From NCBI GenBank assembly GCA_037349315.1, contig JBAIAC010000001.1, positions 32,736,001 to 32,800,000 of the forward strand: DNA of 64,000 nucleotides. The letters run 5' to 3'. Numbering within the stretch: the stretch's first letter is position 1; each line of letters begins with the position of its first letter. Position numbers and translations under genes: made by a program. The notes under the pieces were generated by a model that was given only the letters and a program-made list of their open reading frames with translations, ran no database searches and was not told the DNA's origin. Positions 10,447 to 20,960 of the stretch are shown here, in pieces. The stretch comes from Chelydra serpentina. Taxonomy: Eukaryota > Chordata > Testudines > Chelydridae.

Positions 10447-10990
10447 CTGTGTCTACATTGCACACCACTGGTGGCAGTGTGTAGGGTATGTGTAGCCACA
10501 TGCAGCTATGAAAAGCAAGCTGCATCCACACAGCAGCGTGTAGCTATACATGTCAGTGAAAGGCTCTGGCGGGGGGGGGGGGGGGAAGGCAGCAGGGAGA
10601 GCCTTTCTCCTGTTGTCCCCTCCACCAGTCTTTCCCCACTGCCTCTCCGCACCCCCCGCCAAAGCCTTTCCCTGCTGCCGGAGTCGTTCCCTGCAGCGGG
10701 ACGCTGCTGGAGCCTTTTGCTGCTGCCAGAGCCTTTCCCTGGGATGGGGAAAGTCTCTGACAGCAGGGAAACAGCAGGACACTACACTGCTAAAAACAGC
10801 AGAGTAGATGGGGGAGGCGCTGCTTGTGCCGGTAGAGAGCCATGTAGAGTACGTACCCACAGGATTCTGACACATCTTTACTCTCCTTGCCTAAGCCATG
10901 CCGCACCGTCTGTCTACACTCCTATTTATACCCATGTAGTGCATGTACCCGACACACAGCAATAGAGTTTGTGCCATGTAGATATGCCGA
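10447..10990. mobile_element. Degenerate MITE of the GGTCTACACT-end class
   Basis: The left end resembles 'ggctgtgtctacattgcaca' and the right end 'gtgccatgtagatatgcc', forming imperfect inverted ends. The interior includes a G homopolymer near 10570 and repeated 'gagcctttccctg' words. The TSD is not clear, and classification as Harbinger-like is inferred from the end sequence. Confidence 0.45.
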
Positions 10991-11185
10991 TAGAGAGAAG
11001 AGAGATGAAGAGAAGGGAAGGGATCAGGGTTGGAGCCTAGAAGAACTCTATAGCTGAAGGAGTGTGTGTGTGTGGGGCGGGGGGGGGGGGGGCGTTGTAC
11101 AGCAACCACCAGAAAGGAAAGAAGAGAGAACTGGAGACACCAGCTGCTTACTTGGAAATCTCAAGGAAAAATTGTGCTCCATAGT

Positions 11186-11470
11186 CCAGGTCTACACTAG
11201 AGCTTCGTCTACGCTTGAAAGGGTTTGCCAGCATAGCTACACCGGCAAACCCCACAAATGGAGATGCAGCTTATACAGAACTCTTTTGCTGGTACAGCTT
11301 TGACCAGTTGCCCAGACGAAATCAGCTCTGTTAGCAAAAGGACTTTTTTGCCAGAATGGCTGTGTCTACATTAGGGGCTTTTGTTAGCACAGCTATGTTG
11401 TCAGGGATCATACTCATCACATCCCTGACCAGCATAGCTAGGCTGGGAAAAGTTTGTAGTTTAGACCTGG
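11186..11470. mobile_element. MITE of the CCAGGTCTACACTA-end class
   Basis: It opens with CCAGGTCTACACTAG and closes with 'tagtttagacctgg', giving inverted ends about 285 bp apart. The interior contains paired 'ccagcatagcta' words characteristic of these MITEs. The TSD was not resolved. Confidence 0.6.
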
Positions 11471-11528
11471 GCTCAGTCTCAAAGGCTGGATGAAGACCAA
11501 GTCATCAATCCTCTGTGGAAGGGCAGTC

Positions 11529-12640
11529 TAGGGATATTTCTACATCGCAGGCTTATCCCGGGCTGTCTCCCAGCTTTTAGTCCAATGAAACCTCAGCCTT
11601 CCTCACGCAACACCCGTATGCTCAGGTTTATATATGCTTTGAACCCAGGCTTGCTTCCCCTGCTTCAGGTATAGGTTAGAGTCCAGGTTTCACTTTAAGG
11701 TGGGCTCTGACCTGTCTACTTTGCAGTGCGGATGTAGCTAATGCCTGGGTAGTGGAACTCAGCTTTTGACAGTCCTCCTGTGTCATCCCACAGTTCCCCA
11801 GACCTGTATTTTACAGCCCTTCTACCAACTCATTTCCCACTTGCCTCCTATGCACCAGATGCTACCTGCTGGTTTATAACCACCTGGTCAGTGTTTAACT
11901 CTTCATTCCATGCAGCCTGCTCTGTTTCTGCAATACGCAGTTTACCTCAGCTAGACAACCCTATAAGATGCCATCCCAGCATGCTTCTAGCTGGACAGAG
12001 GACCCCACCAGGTTTCTGGTTAACCTCCGGTATGAGTGAAGAAAAGAACATGATTTTGGGAGATGCACCCGAAATCTGTACTGTTATGATAACATCTTGA
12101 AGAGGCTGGGGGAGGTGGGCATCAAGCATATGGCTGCCCCATGTTGGAAGTGCATTAAAATCCTAAAGAGTGCCTACCTGCAATACAAAGGTTCTGGCAA
12201 CTCTGTCTGCTACAAGGATTTGGACCAGGTGCTCGCCCTCGCCTGGTGTACAGAGCCCCCACAACAGGCTTTTGAGCGGGGCCGGTATGATTTTTATACT
12301 GGAGGCAGAGAGGACAGGGATAGCACTGGAGAAGACGCCAATGGCAGAGGAGGCGGAAGAGCAGGAACAGACCGTGGTGCTGGAACAGCTCCGGAGTAGG
12401 CCACATGGATGTGGGATGTCTTGGGACCATATTCCGAAGACCTGTTTGGGGACTGGCCCAAGGAACAGTCTGGAGAGGAAGTGGCATTAGAGCAGGAACC
12501 GGAGCCACAGCTGGGGAAGTGGTCGCCGCCATCTTTGTCATTATTATGGGGGGAAATTGCACCATGAGTGGGAGGGATTTCTGGGTGATGGCCAATAAAA
12601 CAATTGCTATGAAGGATATTATGTGCTAGAGGCTGGCCTT
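11529..12640 (+). pseudogene. Decayed Harbinger-type Myb/SANT-like gene relic
   Basis: A 303-nt frame (12097-12399) encodes a helix with WKCIKILKSAYLQYKGSGNS followed by VCYKDLDQVL. This is the same order of motifs as the KVKELRSAYRKAREANKRSG and FYKELDAIL motifs of the Myb/SANT gene at 6029. An adjacent upstream frame carries further diverged parts. The downstream part is acidic and Gly-rich, like the linker of the intact relative. Stops and frame changes break it. I infer an old Harbinger insertion whose transposase half is missing or unrecognisable. The outer boundaries are guesses. Confidence 0.55.
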
Positions 12641-13225
12641 CGCTTCAGCTAAGGGCAAAAGCCATGTCATTGTCCTGGCCCCCTTCCTCCACCCTAAGCC
12701 CCCAACCACCATATGTGATCCAAGATGGAATCCAAGTAGGGTGAAAACAATTAAACATGCAACTAGTGAGTCATTCTTACTAAATTTATGCTGATTATTT
12801 AATATATAGATCAAAGACAGGTTTACAGGTTTAGCAAGCAGAAGTGCATATGTCAGCATATACCACTCTTTTAGTAATTCTGTCACACCAGTAGACTGTT
12901 GTAGAATTATAGCAATACCAGCATTGTAGTATTGGCCCAGACATCCTGGATTATAAATCCCAGTGGCTGTATTAAATTGAAAAAGTTCCTTGGTGCAGCA
13001 ATACTTCCCGGGGTCACATAGCAAGTCGCTCAGCAGAGACGGGAGCAGAATCTAGATCTGACTTTGTCTTTTGGTTTAACCACTAAGATTCTGCTTTCTC
13101 CTTGTACTTCCTCTTTTGATTGATATTGTCCTTTGGCTTACACATGTGACCTTTCAAGCTATCAAAATATCAGGTCCAAGCACCGCAATTTCATGACTGA
13201 GTGTCTTTATTTCATGCAATTTAGT

Positions 13226-13422
13226 TGTAGCCGTTTCCATGCCCAGGATATAAGAGAGACATGGTGGGTGAGGTAATATCTTGTATTGGGCCAACTTCTG
13301 TCTGTGAGAGAGACAAGCTTTCAAAGAAGAAGAGCTCTGTGTGGCTCGAAAGCTTGTCTCTCTCATCAACAGAAGTTGGTTCAATAAAAGATACTACCTC
13401 ATCCACCTTGTCTCCATATTTA
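13226..13422. repeat. Foldback (hairpin-forming) interspersed repeat
   Basis: About 60 bp around 13262-13324 (including GGCCAACTTCTGTC and GAGAGAGACAAGCTTTC) recurs as its reverse complement around 13345-13410 (including GAAAGCTTGTCTCTCTC and AACAGAAGTTGG). The loop is only about 20 bp. Such a structure would extrude as a long hairpin. It may be a foldback copy of a longer repeat or a MITE. Confidence 0.7.
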
Positions 13423-14383
13423 TTTCAAGTGTTCTACAAGTAACTTACCCTCCAACGATTGATGGTATTGACTGGGCCTGACTGATGTCAACAGTTTGAG
13501 TTCTTGGACCAGCCTTTGACTCTGAATAACGGGAGGCAGAACACTCATATCTATTAGCTTTTTCAAGACCTGACACTTTTAAAATCAACTATCTGATAAA
13601 TGCCTGTTCTAAATGAGGGCAATAGGAATCCTTAGCCAAAGCGCTGGGCTTTTTTCCTTAAATCTGTAGAATGTCTGTGGATACTGGGTGAGGTTATTTC
13701 TAATTTCTTTTCTCCTTGTCCCTACGTTTTATGCGCAATACCAATAAATCAATCGTATTAAATAAATATTGACTTATTACAATGAACTCTGGCTGCATCT
13801 AGATAGAAAACTTCCTATATCTTGATCTCTATCCTACAAGAATCCTACACATTGGCTACAAAGTAAGCATACCACTTTCCCCTGTGGTTTTAAGGGCAGT
13901 CACAAACACTTGCCATTTGAATAACCAAATATTCTAGCAGAAACGTTTTGGATTTTCAAGTCTATCCAATGAATGGCACAGCAGGTTGGGACCAGTACAA
14001 CGGGGCATGCCGGAGAGGCATGTCATCTGGAGGCTTCTGATAACAAGACACAACAGGGAAGTGGCTAACCCTGGGCCCTATGCTGAATGGTGCTGAGCAC
14101 CTCCTTCAAGGGGGCTGAGTGCCTTAAACTCCCAGGAGGCAGGAGCACTTGGCACCTTGCATGAGCAGGCCCAATGCTTACTTCTGAGTGGTGCATTTGG
14201 GTAGAAACTCCCCTGCCCCAGAGATGAATGGAGAAAAGTCACACTTCAGTGGTGATATTTTAGCCTGTGTGTTTGCAGAATGGAAGGAGAACAGTATATT
14301 GTTGTCCTTTCTGATGTTCTGCTTGTTCTCGTCATGTCGTATCTGGGCTATTTCCTCTCCCTGAGTGAAATACTTTCCCTTTA

Positions 14384-14580
14384 CAGACGCTCCCCGGGTT
14401 ACGCAAGTCCCGACTTTGGCAAATTTGCACTTACGGAAAAAGTTCCATAAGCCAAAAATAGGATTTTCGAGTTGCGGAATTTTTCGCGTAACGTACGGGT
14501 ATACGTTTCTGACTTGCGCAAAATTTGAGTTACGCAAGGCTTTCCAGAACGGAATGATTGCGTAAGTCGGGAAGCCTCTG
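14384..14580. mobile_element. Tc1/mariner (pogo/Tigger-like) MITE, 197 bp
   Basis: The ends CAGACGCTCCCCGGGTTACG and the inverse of CAGAGGCTTCCCGACTTACG form imperfect terminal inverted repeats, with TA dinucleotides at 14382-14383 and 14581-14582 as the TSD. 'Ttacgcaa' words recur inside. TA duplication identifies Tc1/mariner, and the CCCCGRSTTACG end resembles pogo/Tigger derivatives. There is no transposase. Confidence 0.75.
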
Positions 14581-15129
14581 TATTAGTGTTGAATTTCCCA
14601 TTGTTGCTTGCAGCCTTCTCTGCTCTCGTCTCTTCAGGGCTCTTTGCAGAGTGGTTCTGTCCCCCTGAGGGTTTACTGCTTTCAAAATTTGGTGCCATGT
14701 GCAATTTTGACCACAGCTGAACTTACACCAAAGTGAGGCTTAACGGAGAACAGGAACTAGGTGTGCAGCATGCAGAGAAGTTGTAATATATTTTCTTTCT
14801 AGTTTAGTTGAGCAAAAAAAGCCTCCAGAAACCCTAAGAGTTCTGGGTTGGGCTGACACTAGGAGGAAACTTCACAGCTTGGAGAGCGACTGTGATGCTC
14901 CTCTGGTGGACTCAGGGCTGTGAGGCATCTCACCACCCCACCTTCCCTTAGCATTAAGCAATTTTGCCTGATGCCTGTTGTAGCTCAGCTCCCTGAAACC
15001 AACAGCCTCAGGCCATTGACAAGCACCTACCCACAGGTCCCCGCAGACCTCGCCCTCTCTGTGCAGGCTAGTGACTGACAAATGGCAACCCCTGGGCCCC
15101 TCTGCCAGCCTCCCCCTCGGTGGCATCTA

Positions 15130-15750
15130 GCCCCTGGCACTACCACTTACAGAAATGACAGGTAAGTTCTTCCAGAGGACAACACACATACAAGCTTGCT
15201 TGAGTCAGCTCTCAGCTCCCTTTTAACAACATAACGCTGTCATTTATTTATAGTGAAAACAAAAAGGTTTATTAACAAAGATTATGATTTCAGGAGACCG
15301 TGAGCAAGGGTAGTAAGAACAACTGGTTACATGTGAAACCGTCCTTTGTGCTCCCTCAATGGATAAAGTGGCGTCCTCTTGCCTTCCTCTTATTGTCCAA
15401 TAAACCTTTGAACTACACCCCTTTGCAGTGCACCCCCACGGAAAACGCGTCTCCCCCCATGCTTGTTCTCCGGTGTGCTGATCCCCAGGTTGATTTCGCA
15501 TCCTCATATTGATTTGGAACGCAGCTGTAGCTCCCATTGTGTTTGGCTTACAATGCTTAATTCACATGTCAGTTAGCTAGCTGGACAAACACTTCTGGTC
15601 TGAGAGAAAACCTCTCTCTGCTGGTGATTCAGACCTTGATACACTTGCAGCATATAACACATCATTTTTAAACTATCATCTGTGCATGATCTTAATGACC
15701 AGCATGTCACCAGCTTTCATTTGATATCTCACACAACATTCCCCATAGAT
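15130..15750. repeat. Unclassified interspersed repeat, copy 1
   Basis: Includes 'aaggtttattaacaaagatt' and ends in 'ctttcatttgatatctcaca'. A related arrangement occurs at about 46760-48080, with similar central AT-rich and terminal 'caaatgacacctcacaagg' text. This suggests two copies of one long repeat, possibly an LTR element or its internal part. No coding frame survives. Confidence 0.4.
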
Positions 15751-15986
15751 AAATACTATAAATAAATACATGTGTTGGGCGTAGTGAGTTTGTCAGGCCT
15801 GTTAGGAATTGCTGACACGGAGTAGTGACCCTTTGGCCAGCTGGCACCAGTGGGTCTCGTGTCACAGTGACACACAGGCTTCTCCATTGTTACAGAAGCA
15901 TCAGCCACTTAGAACTCAAAGCTTACAGATCATGGGGTCGGGGAGAGGGAATACTTACTCTGGTGGTGGTGGTTCCTGAGTAGGCC

Positions 15987-16610
15987 TGTGATGAGGTGGA
16001 CTAGGCCCAAAGGCTCCCTGAGGGTTCTGTCACACCCATGCCAGGAAAAGAGCAGTGGAGAGGTCCTCCAAGCAGGCTATAATGGCTGCAGGGGAAGCAG
16101 CCAATCAAGGCCCAGAAGGGCCATATAAAAGGAGCTGCAGAACAGAGTAGTAGTTAGTTGTTGCATGGAGCAGGAGAAGAAAGGCGTGTGTTTCTGCCTG
16201 GAAGAGTAGCAGGACTGTAGACAGCTAAGCCTCCTGGCAGGGACCGGGGGAGCGAGAGGCTCCTGTCTGGCTGCTGGGCTGAGTAAGGACTGAGCCTGGG
16301 GAGGGCTACAGAAAGATAGTGTCTCCAGGGAGGAAGCCCTGGGGATACAGCCCCATACCAGGGCTGGACTACTTAAAGACTAAAGCCAAGGAGGGCTAGA
16401 GAGAGACACACCACCAGAGGGGCACTGAGATAAGCTCCTGTGGACTATATACCCCAGAAGGGGTTAGTGCTGGCTAGTGTGACTTGGCTGGATGGCTGAG
16501 TCACTGAAAACCTACCTGAGGACCACCGAAAGGAGTCTCCAGACTACAGAATGCAGACATGCCCAATCAGAAGGGGGCACTCGCGAGAGGTGGGTGCCAA
16601 CCCCGTTATA
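15987..16610 (+). mobile_element. Solo LTR with 5-bp TSD (copy 1)
   Basis: The 624-bp segment starts TGTGATGAGG and ends CCCCGTTATA. It is flanked by AGGCC on both sides (15982-15986 and 16611-16615), the 5-bp duplication expected of LTR-retroelement integration. A CCAAT word at 16101 and a TATAAAA at 16124-16130 sit about 25 bp apart in promoter order. The expected terminal CA appears as TA, consistent with age. No internal retroelement genes adjoin it, so it is a solo LTR. I cannot say whether it derives from an endogenous retrovirus or another LTR element. Confidence 0.75.
16124..16130 (+). promoter_or_regulatory. TATA box of the solo LTR
   Basis: TATAAAA lies 23 bp after a CCAAT motif (16101-16105) inside the LTR, matching a retroelement U3 promoter. 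Present activity is unknown. Confidence 0.5.
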
Positions 16611-16914
16611 AGGCCATTGCCAGTAATGCTTCTTATCCACACCTTCCTTAACCGCAGTTCAAGAGGCCGTACATCAGGCATAACAGGGCATATTAAAGAT
16701 TAGAGCCTAGATCCCTTGCAGCCTAATAAACCCCAACGTTGATACAGGGAAAGTTAATCCTTTCCCACTGTGACCTGTCTTCTCCATTTCTTCTCATAAG
16801 GCCAGAGCCTACCAACCTTACGCATGCTGAATAGTAATTTATTCTGTGAGCTGACCATTGAAATGAATGGGATTGCTCACAGTAAATGACTAATCGACAC
16901 TTAAAATTTAAGTT

Positions 16915-17290
16915 GACATAGCTGTGGCACTCAGGGTTGTGCAAAATGCTATAGTTATGCTGACCTAACCCCTGGTGTAGAAGCAGCTAGGTGGCTAGAA
17001 GAATGCTTCTGTTGGCCTAGCTACTACTGCTCAGGGAGGCAGAGTTCCTACAGTGACAGGAAAAACCCTGTCCATAGATGCAGATGTAGCCTACGCTACA
17101 GGGTTACAGCAGCATAGTTATGGCACCATAGCTATGCCTCTTTATTGTCCTTAGTGTAAACATAGGTAAGGTACTACTCAATATGCGAGGGCAATGTGGC
17201 CCTCAGATTGCAGGCTCTTTGGGACAGGCACAGGGACTGTCTCCTGCATCTTGTACGGCACAGATCTCGGTGTCAGGGCTTAACAGGTGA
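16915..17290. repeat. Duplicated MITE-plus-flank segment, copy 1
   Basis: It carries 'gacctaacccctggtgtaga', 'gagttcctacagtgacagga' and then 'aaggtactactcaat' and 'gactgtctcctgca'. The same words occur in the same order at 19299-19690. Because both the MITE and the sequence to its right are shared, this looks like a local duplication rather than two independent insertions. Confidence 0.7.
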
Positions 17291-18149
17291 TAAATGTGAC
17301 TCACCTGCCTTGAATGAGCTTGAGTGTTGGGTAAACGGAAGACGTGCCTCTGAATGTGCTGCTTGTAAGCAATGTTTGTGCCTTGGAAACGCAGCTGCAT
17401 TGATCCGGGAGCTGCTCTTTGTCTACAGTGTTAGAGCTAGTGTGTTCTCTACACTATTACTGCTACCACTGGTGTAAGCATACAGGTTGTGTTGTCAGGT
17501 GTTGTCACAACACAGTGGTAAAAATACCTGAATGCTGCACTGTTGCTGGTCTAACCTACACAGTGCTAAATGGGGGTGCGGGGGCAGTGACCCCTCTACA
17601 CTAGGGTTCCAAGTGCCGCTCACACCAGAGGAATTGAACCAGCAGTAGCAACAGTGGGGAATTTTTCAAAACTGTCCCTGTTGTAGGCAGGGCCTTAGTG
17701 TAAACAAGACCATGGGGGCTAACATGGATGCTTAATGCTGTCTTCTCAGAGGGGGAGGGAGACTCTTCCTCACACAGGGTTTCACCTTTCAAAGAATCTC
17801 TTCTCTGTGTTTTTGTGGGATGGCATCCCTCTAAAAAGGTGAAAAATTTCCACTCAAATTCCTTACCTTCCATGTGAGCAACACAGGAGAGTATTCGCAT
17901 TCCTGCAGTTTTCAGCATTGAATTGACTGTTCGCTACCTGTTCGGTTTGTTTTCTTTTTTTACATTGCTCTCCTTAGACTGACAATGGTCACGTGCTGGT
18001 CATTTGCAATGTTTTATTTTCTCCCTAATGTCACTTTTTGGTGCTCGTTCAATGGCATCATGCTGAGCCGTGTTTATTCCTCCAGGAGGAGGAGAGAAAA
18101 AGGAATCTTTTTGTCATTTAAAAAAGGATTCAGAAACATTTCTGTTGAT

Positions 18150-18350
18150 CTTCGGGAGGAAGACCTCATGGTTAAGGCACTGGACTGGGACTCAGGAGAC
18201 CAGGGTATACATCACAGCCCTGCTGCAGATTTCCGTTGTGGCCTTGGACAAGTCATATCCCATCTCTGTGCCTCAGTTTCCTCATCTGTAAAATGGGACA
18301 CTAATACTTCCTTACCTCATGCTCATTAAATCTGTTGGTAGGTTCTTGGA
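18150..18350 (+). repeat. MIR-like (CORE-SINE) element
   Basis: Contains 'gttaaggcactggactggga', 'ccttggacaagtcatatccc' and 'tcatctgtaaaatgggacac', the order of the MIR central and 3' parts. Similar elements lie at 22828-23045 and 50583-50770. Confidence 0.7.
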
Positions 18351-19298
18351 TCCTACAGTGCTGGTGGTCCCTGAAGTACCTCGATGGATTATTAGTAGTT
18401 TAAAAGAGCTTATCTTTACAAAACCCAGATTTGGGGGCAAATTCGAGCTGAAATCCTTATTGTGAAGGATGAGAGCATTATCACTAGCACAGTGACTGAG
18501 CAAGGCAGGGGCTTGTGTACTAGTTACCTGCTCGGCTTTGCTCAGAGGTGATGGGTTTAGTGGACTCTTGATTCAGCTTTGCACTGCAAGATAATTCATC
18601 TCCCAGGGGTGCCAGGAGGATTAGTTAAGGTTGTAAAGTGGTTTATGTATGTACTAAGGATAGTGCTATTTTAAGATCAATTTTTCCACATCAGTAACTT
18701 TATTGGTATGACAACGGGCACGCAGGTGTCGGCACAGTTAACTCATCAAGGGCCCACCTTGATGTAATTCTACTGACTACAGCATAGTTACTCCAGATTT
18801 ACATTGTTGTAAGTGAGAGCAGAATCGGCCCCAAGTCTCTGTGCATATGACCAGTTTAACCAACAGTGATGGGGCAGCGTCTGTACATCTGGCGCATTGC
18901 TCTGTTTCTGATGTGACTGCCCTGTATTATTAGACTGGTCCTGCTATATAGTATGTCTCCTTCTCGCAGTTAAACAGAGCTTTCTTATTCTGCATGCATT
19001 CCTCCCAAGTGTGGGGAAGGGATCTGGTATGTATCATCCACGTGTAAAGGCTTGCTTATTGCTTCATGGATCCTGCAATATGCAGACCCCTTTCGGGAGC
19101 TTTTGCTTTGGGGTTACATGGATTAACCCTTGTTGGATTCTTGTCTGGGAACCTCCTATCTTCCTGTCTCTCTCCCACTCACCCACACAGTCTAGGTAAC
19201 TTGTGACCGATTTACGGAATGCCACTGGCCCTAAAATCCTTCCCCAGACCCTTTGTTCTGTAGGTTCCCTTGGCTTGCAGTCAGCATAGTTTCTGTTA

Positions 19299-19562
19299 GG
19301 CCTGGTCTACACTATAAACGTAGGTGACTCAGGGATGTGAAAAACCCACCTCTGACGACCTAACCCCTGCTGTAAATGCAGCTAGGTCAATGGATAAACA
19401 TGTTTGTTGACCTAGCTACCATCACTCAGTGAGGTGGAGTTCCTACAGTAACAGGAAAACCACTTCCAACACTGTAGTCTGCATCTACTTCATGGGATTA
19501 CAATAGCATCGCTACCTCACTGTAGCTATGCTGCTACAGCACCCATAAGTGTAGGCATGGCC
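19299..19562. mobile_element. MITE with GGCCTGGTCTACACT end (in duplicated segment copy 2)
   Basis: Left end GGCCTGGTCTACACTA, right end AGTGTAGGCATGGCC. It is bordered by TTA (19296-19298) and TAA (19563-19565), compatible with a palindromic 3-bp target typical of Harbinger. The ends resemble those of the intact Harbinger element at 5626-9736. The segment to about 19690 duplicates 16915-17290. Confidence 0.65.
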
Positions 19563-19713
19563 TAAGGTACTACTCAATGTACCAGGAGAACCCAGTCCTT
19601 AGATTGCAAGCTCCTTGGGATGGGGACTGTCTCCTGCAGCTTTTACAGCACAGAGCCCATTGTCAGGGTTTACCAGATGATAAACAGGTGCTGGCCTTAG
19701 CCTCCCTGACCTC

Positions 19714-20697
19714 TCAGCCCTTGGATCTCCTAACCTCACACAGATGACATAGTATCATAACCCCCACTCCTCCTGCTGCCTCTCTCTTAGGTACCAGAGC
19801 CTCCTCAGTGCCGGCCATAATGTCAATCTCGTCGCCCTCCGGACTGTCGGGGGCCTGATGGTCCAAAGGGCCATGCTTTGGGCTGCTTCGGGGCAGCCCC
19901 CAGGGTGCCTGAAGCTGGGGCTTTGTCTTCATTCCAGTAGCCTGGGTGGTGTAGGGTCCCTGCCCTTTCCCCGTGCCGTCTTCCGGAGGAACACGGAGCA
20001 GTGGGCCCGACTGAGCCTCCCTACTGCCAGCTGCCAGCGAAGGGTGCTGAGGAGTCTGGGGGCTGGTGGGCGCCAGGGGCACTGGGCTGCATGAGGTGGG
20101 GTGGTGACCGCTGGAGAGAACCCTCCTGGGTGCAAGATGGCCACCTACAGGCTGCCCCAGGGGAACCCCATCTGCAGTACTAAAGGCGGAGTGACCACCC
20201 CCCACCTCCCATCCTGACAGGGGGCCCTTTCCTGGGTCATCCCACTCTGGCCACAGCTGCACCTCTGGGGGATGCCACTCCTCGCCTGCTGCAGCACCCA
20301 TGGATGTTATATTTGGCCCACATGATGGGCCCATGGAAGGGGCACAGCCTGCTGTCCCTCCTGGTCCAGCAGTGCCCAGGCCCTCCACGCCACTGCCTGA
20401 TAGCAGCAGGTCCAGCATCTGTTCCAGCGGCGCTGAGTTCCCAAACTCCTCATTCTCACTCAAGGGCTCCAATGCTGCCATGTCCAGCTCATAAGAATCC
20501 CTGCAGCTTCCTCTTCCATCTGAGGGCCCCATTTCTACCGTCACCTGCTCAGGAAGCAGCACAGCCTCCAGCCTTCCAGCCCGCAGCTCAGTGGAGCTGG
20601 CTGCCCGCGTCCCTGGTAGCTCTGGCCAGCGTGTAAAGTGCGGTTTGGAGCTGGGCGGGGAAACCACACGGGAGGTGCCTGTCTCTCCCATGGTCAC
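19714..20697 (-). CDS. Unrecognised 327-codon ORF associated with a 35-bp inverted repeat
   Basis: A long open frame from the ATG at 20697 to the stop at 19714, in a GC-rich block lying 149 bp before KCNK17 exon 2. The product is Gly/Pro/Ser-rich and acidic in places, for example ELDMAALEPLSENEEFG followed by LEQMLDLLLSGSG. No catalytic motif, signal peptide or membrane segment is visible. It ends with a Cys/His pair (LCHLCEV-like context). The ORF starts just inside one arm of a perfect 35-bp inverted repeat and reads through the other. Base composition differs from the flanks. It may be a fragment of an unidentified retroelement or a processed insertion. Function is unknown, and it could also be a fortuitous GC-rich frame. 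Confidence 0.4.
   Translation of the reverse strand: MTMGETGTSRVVSPPSSKPHFTRWPELPGTRAASSTELRAGRLEAVLLPEQVTVEMGPSDGRGSCRDSYELDMAALEPLSENEEFGNSAPLEQMLDLLLSGSGVEGLGTAGPGGTAGCAPSMGPSCGPNITSMGAAAGEEWHPPEVQLWPEWDDPGKGPLSGWEVGGGHSAFSTADGVPLGQPVGGHLAPRRVLSSGHHPTSCSPVPLAPTSPQTPQHPSLAAGSREAQSGPLLRVPPEDGTGKGQGPYTTQATGMKTKPQLQAPWGLPRSSPKHGPLDHQAPDSPEGDEIDIMAGTEEALVPKREAAGGVGVMILCHLCEVRRSKG
19757..19791 (+). repeat. 35-bp perfect inverted repeat, left arm
   Basis: Starts ATAACCCCCACTCC and ends CTCTCTCTTAGG. It is an exact reverse complement of 20702-20736. Matching stops abruptly on both sides of each arm. The arm resembles a polypyrimidine tract plus AG. Confidence 0.9.
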
Positions 20698-20701
20698 ATC
20701 T

Positions 20702-20736
20702 CCTAAGAGAGAGGCAGCAGGAGGAGTGGGGGTTAT
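20702..20736 (-). repeat. 35-bp perfect inverted repeat, right arm
   Basis: Exact reverse complement of 19757-19791, with 910 bp between the arms. No TSD is seen outside the arms. Confidence 0.9.
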
Positions 20737-20845
20737 AATTTAAATTATCACCACACAGCACTGCAAAGGCCAATTACACGAACAGCATGAGTTGCCTCCT
20801 CATAGTCTGATGGTCTCACCTGTATTCACTGCCATCTCTTTGCAG

Positions 20846-20960
20846 GGTATCATCAAGGCTTATAAGAGCGGCCTCACCCTCCAGGGAAACTCCACCAGTC
20901 TGGGGAGATGGGACTTTGTCGGCTCTTTCTTCTTCTCCATCTCTGCAATAACCACCATCG
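20846..20960 (+). CDS. KCNK17: Two-pore K+ channel TALK-2, exon 2 (first visible exon; partial gene)
   Basis: First visible exon of a K2P channel that passes background K+ current across the plasma membrane and opens at alkaline external pH. It encodes the end of the extracellular cap (a GNSTS N-glycosylation site equivalent to SNTTS in the human protein), the pore-1 helix RWDFVGSFFFSISAITTIG and the first Gly of the GYG filter, whose codon is split by the intron. Acceptor TTTGCAG and donor GTAGGA fit, and the exon runs from phase 0 to phase 1. The upstream exon with the start codon, cytosolic N-terminus and M1 (about 80 residues in human) was not found. KCNK17 is preferred over KCNK16 because of overall similarity and the Lys noted in the last exon. 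A single-pore or pseudogene reading is unlikely, since all four exons are open and in phase. Confidence 0.93.

Noticed and set aside
20300..20636. Plus-strand ORFs of 64-110 codons upstream of KCNK17 exon 2 as a possible exon 1
   Set aside because: They are antisense to the 327-codon ORF, contain no M1-like hydrophobic helix, and lack a fitting donor in phase 0.
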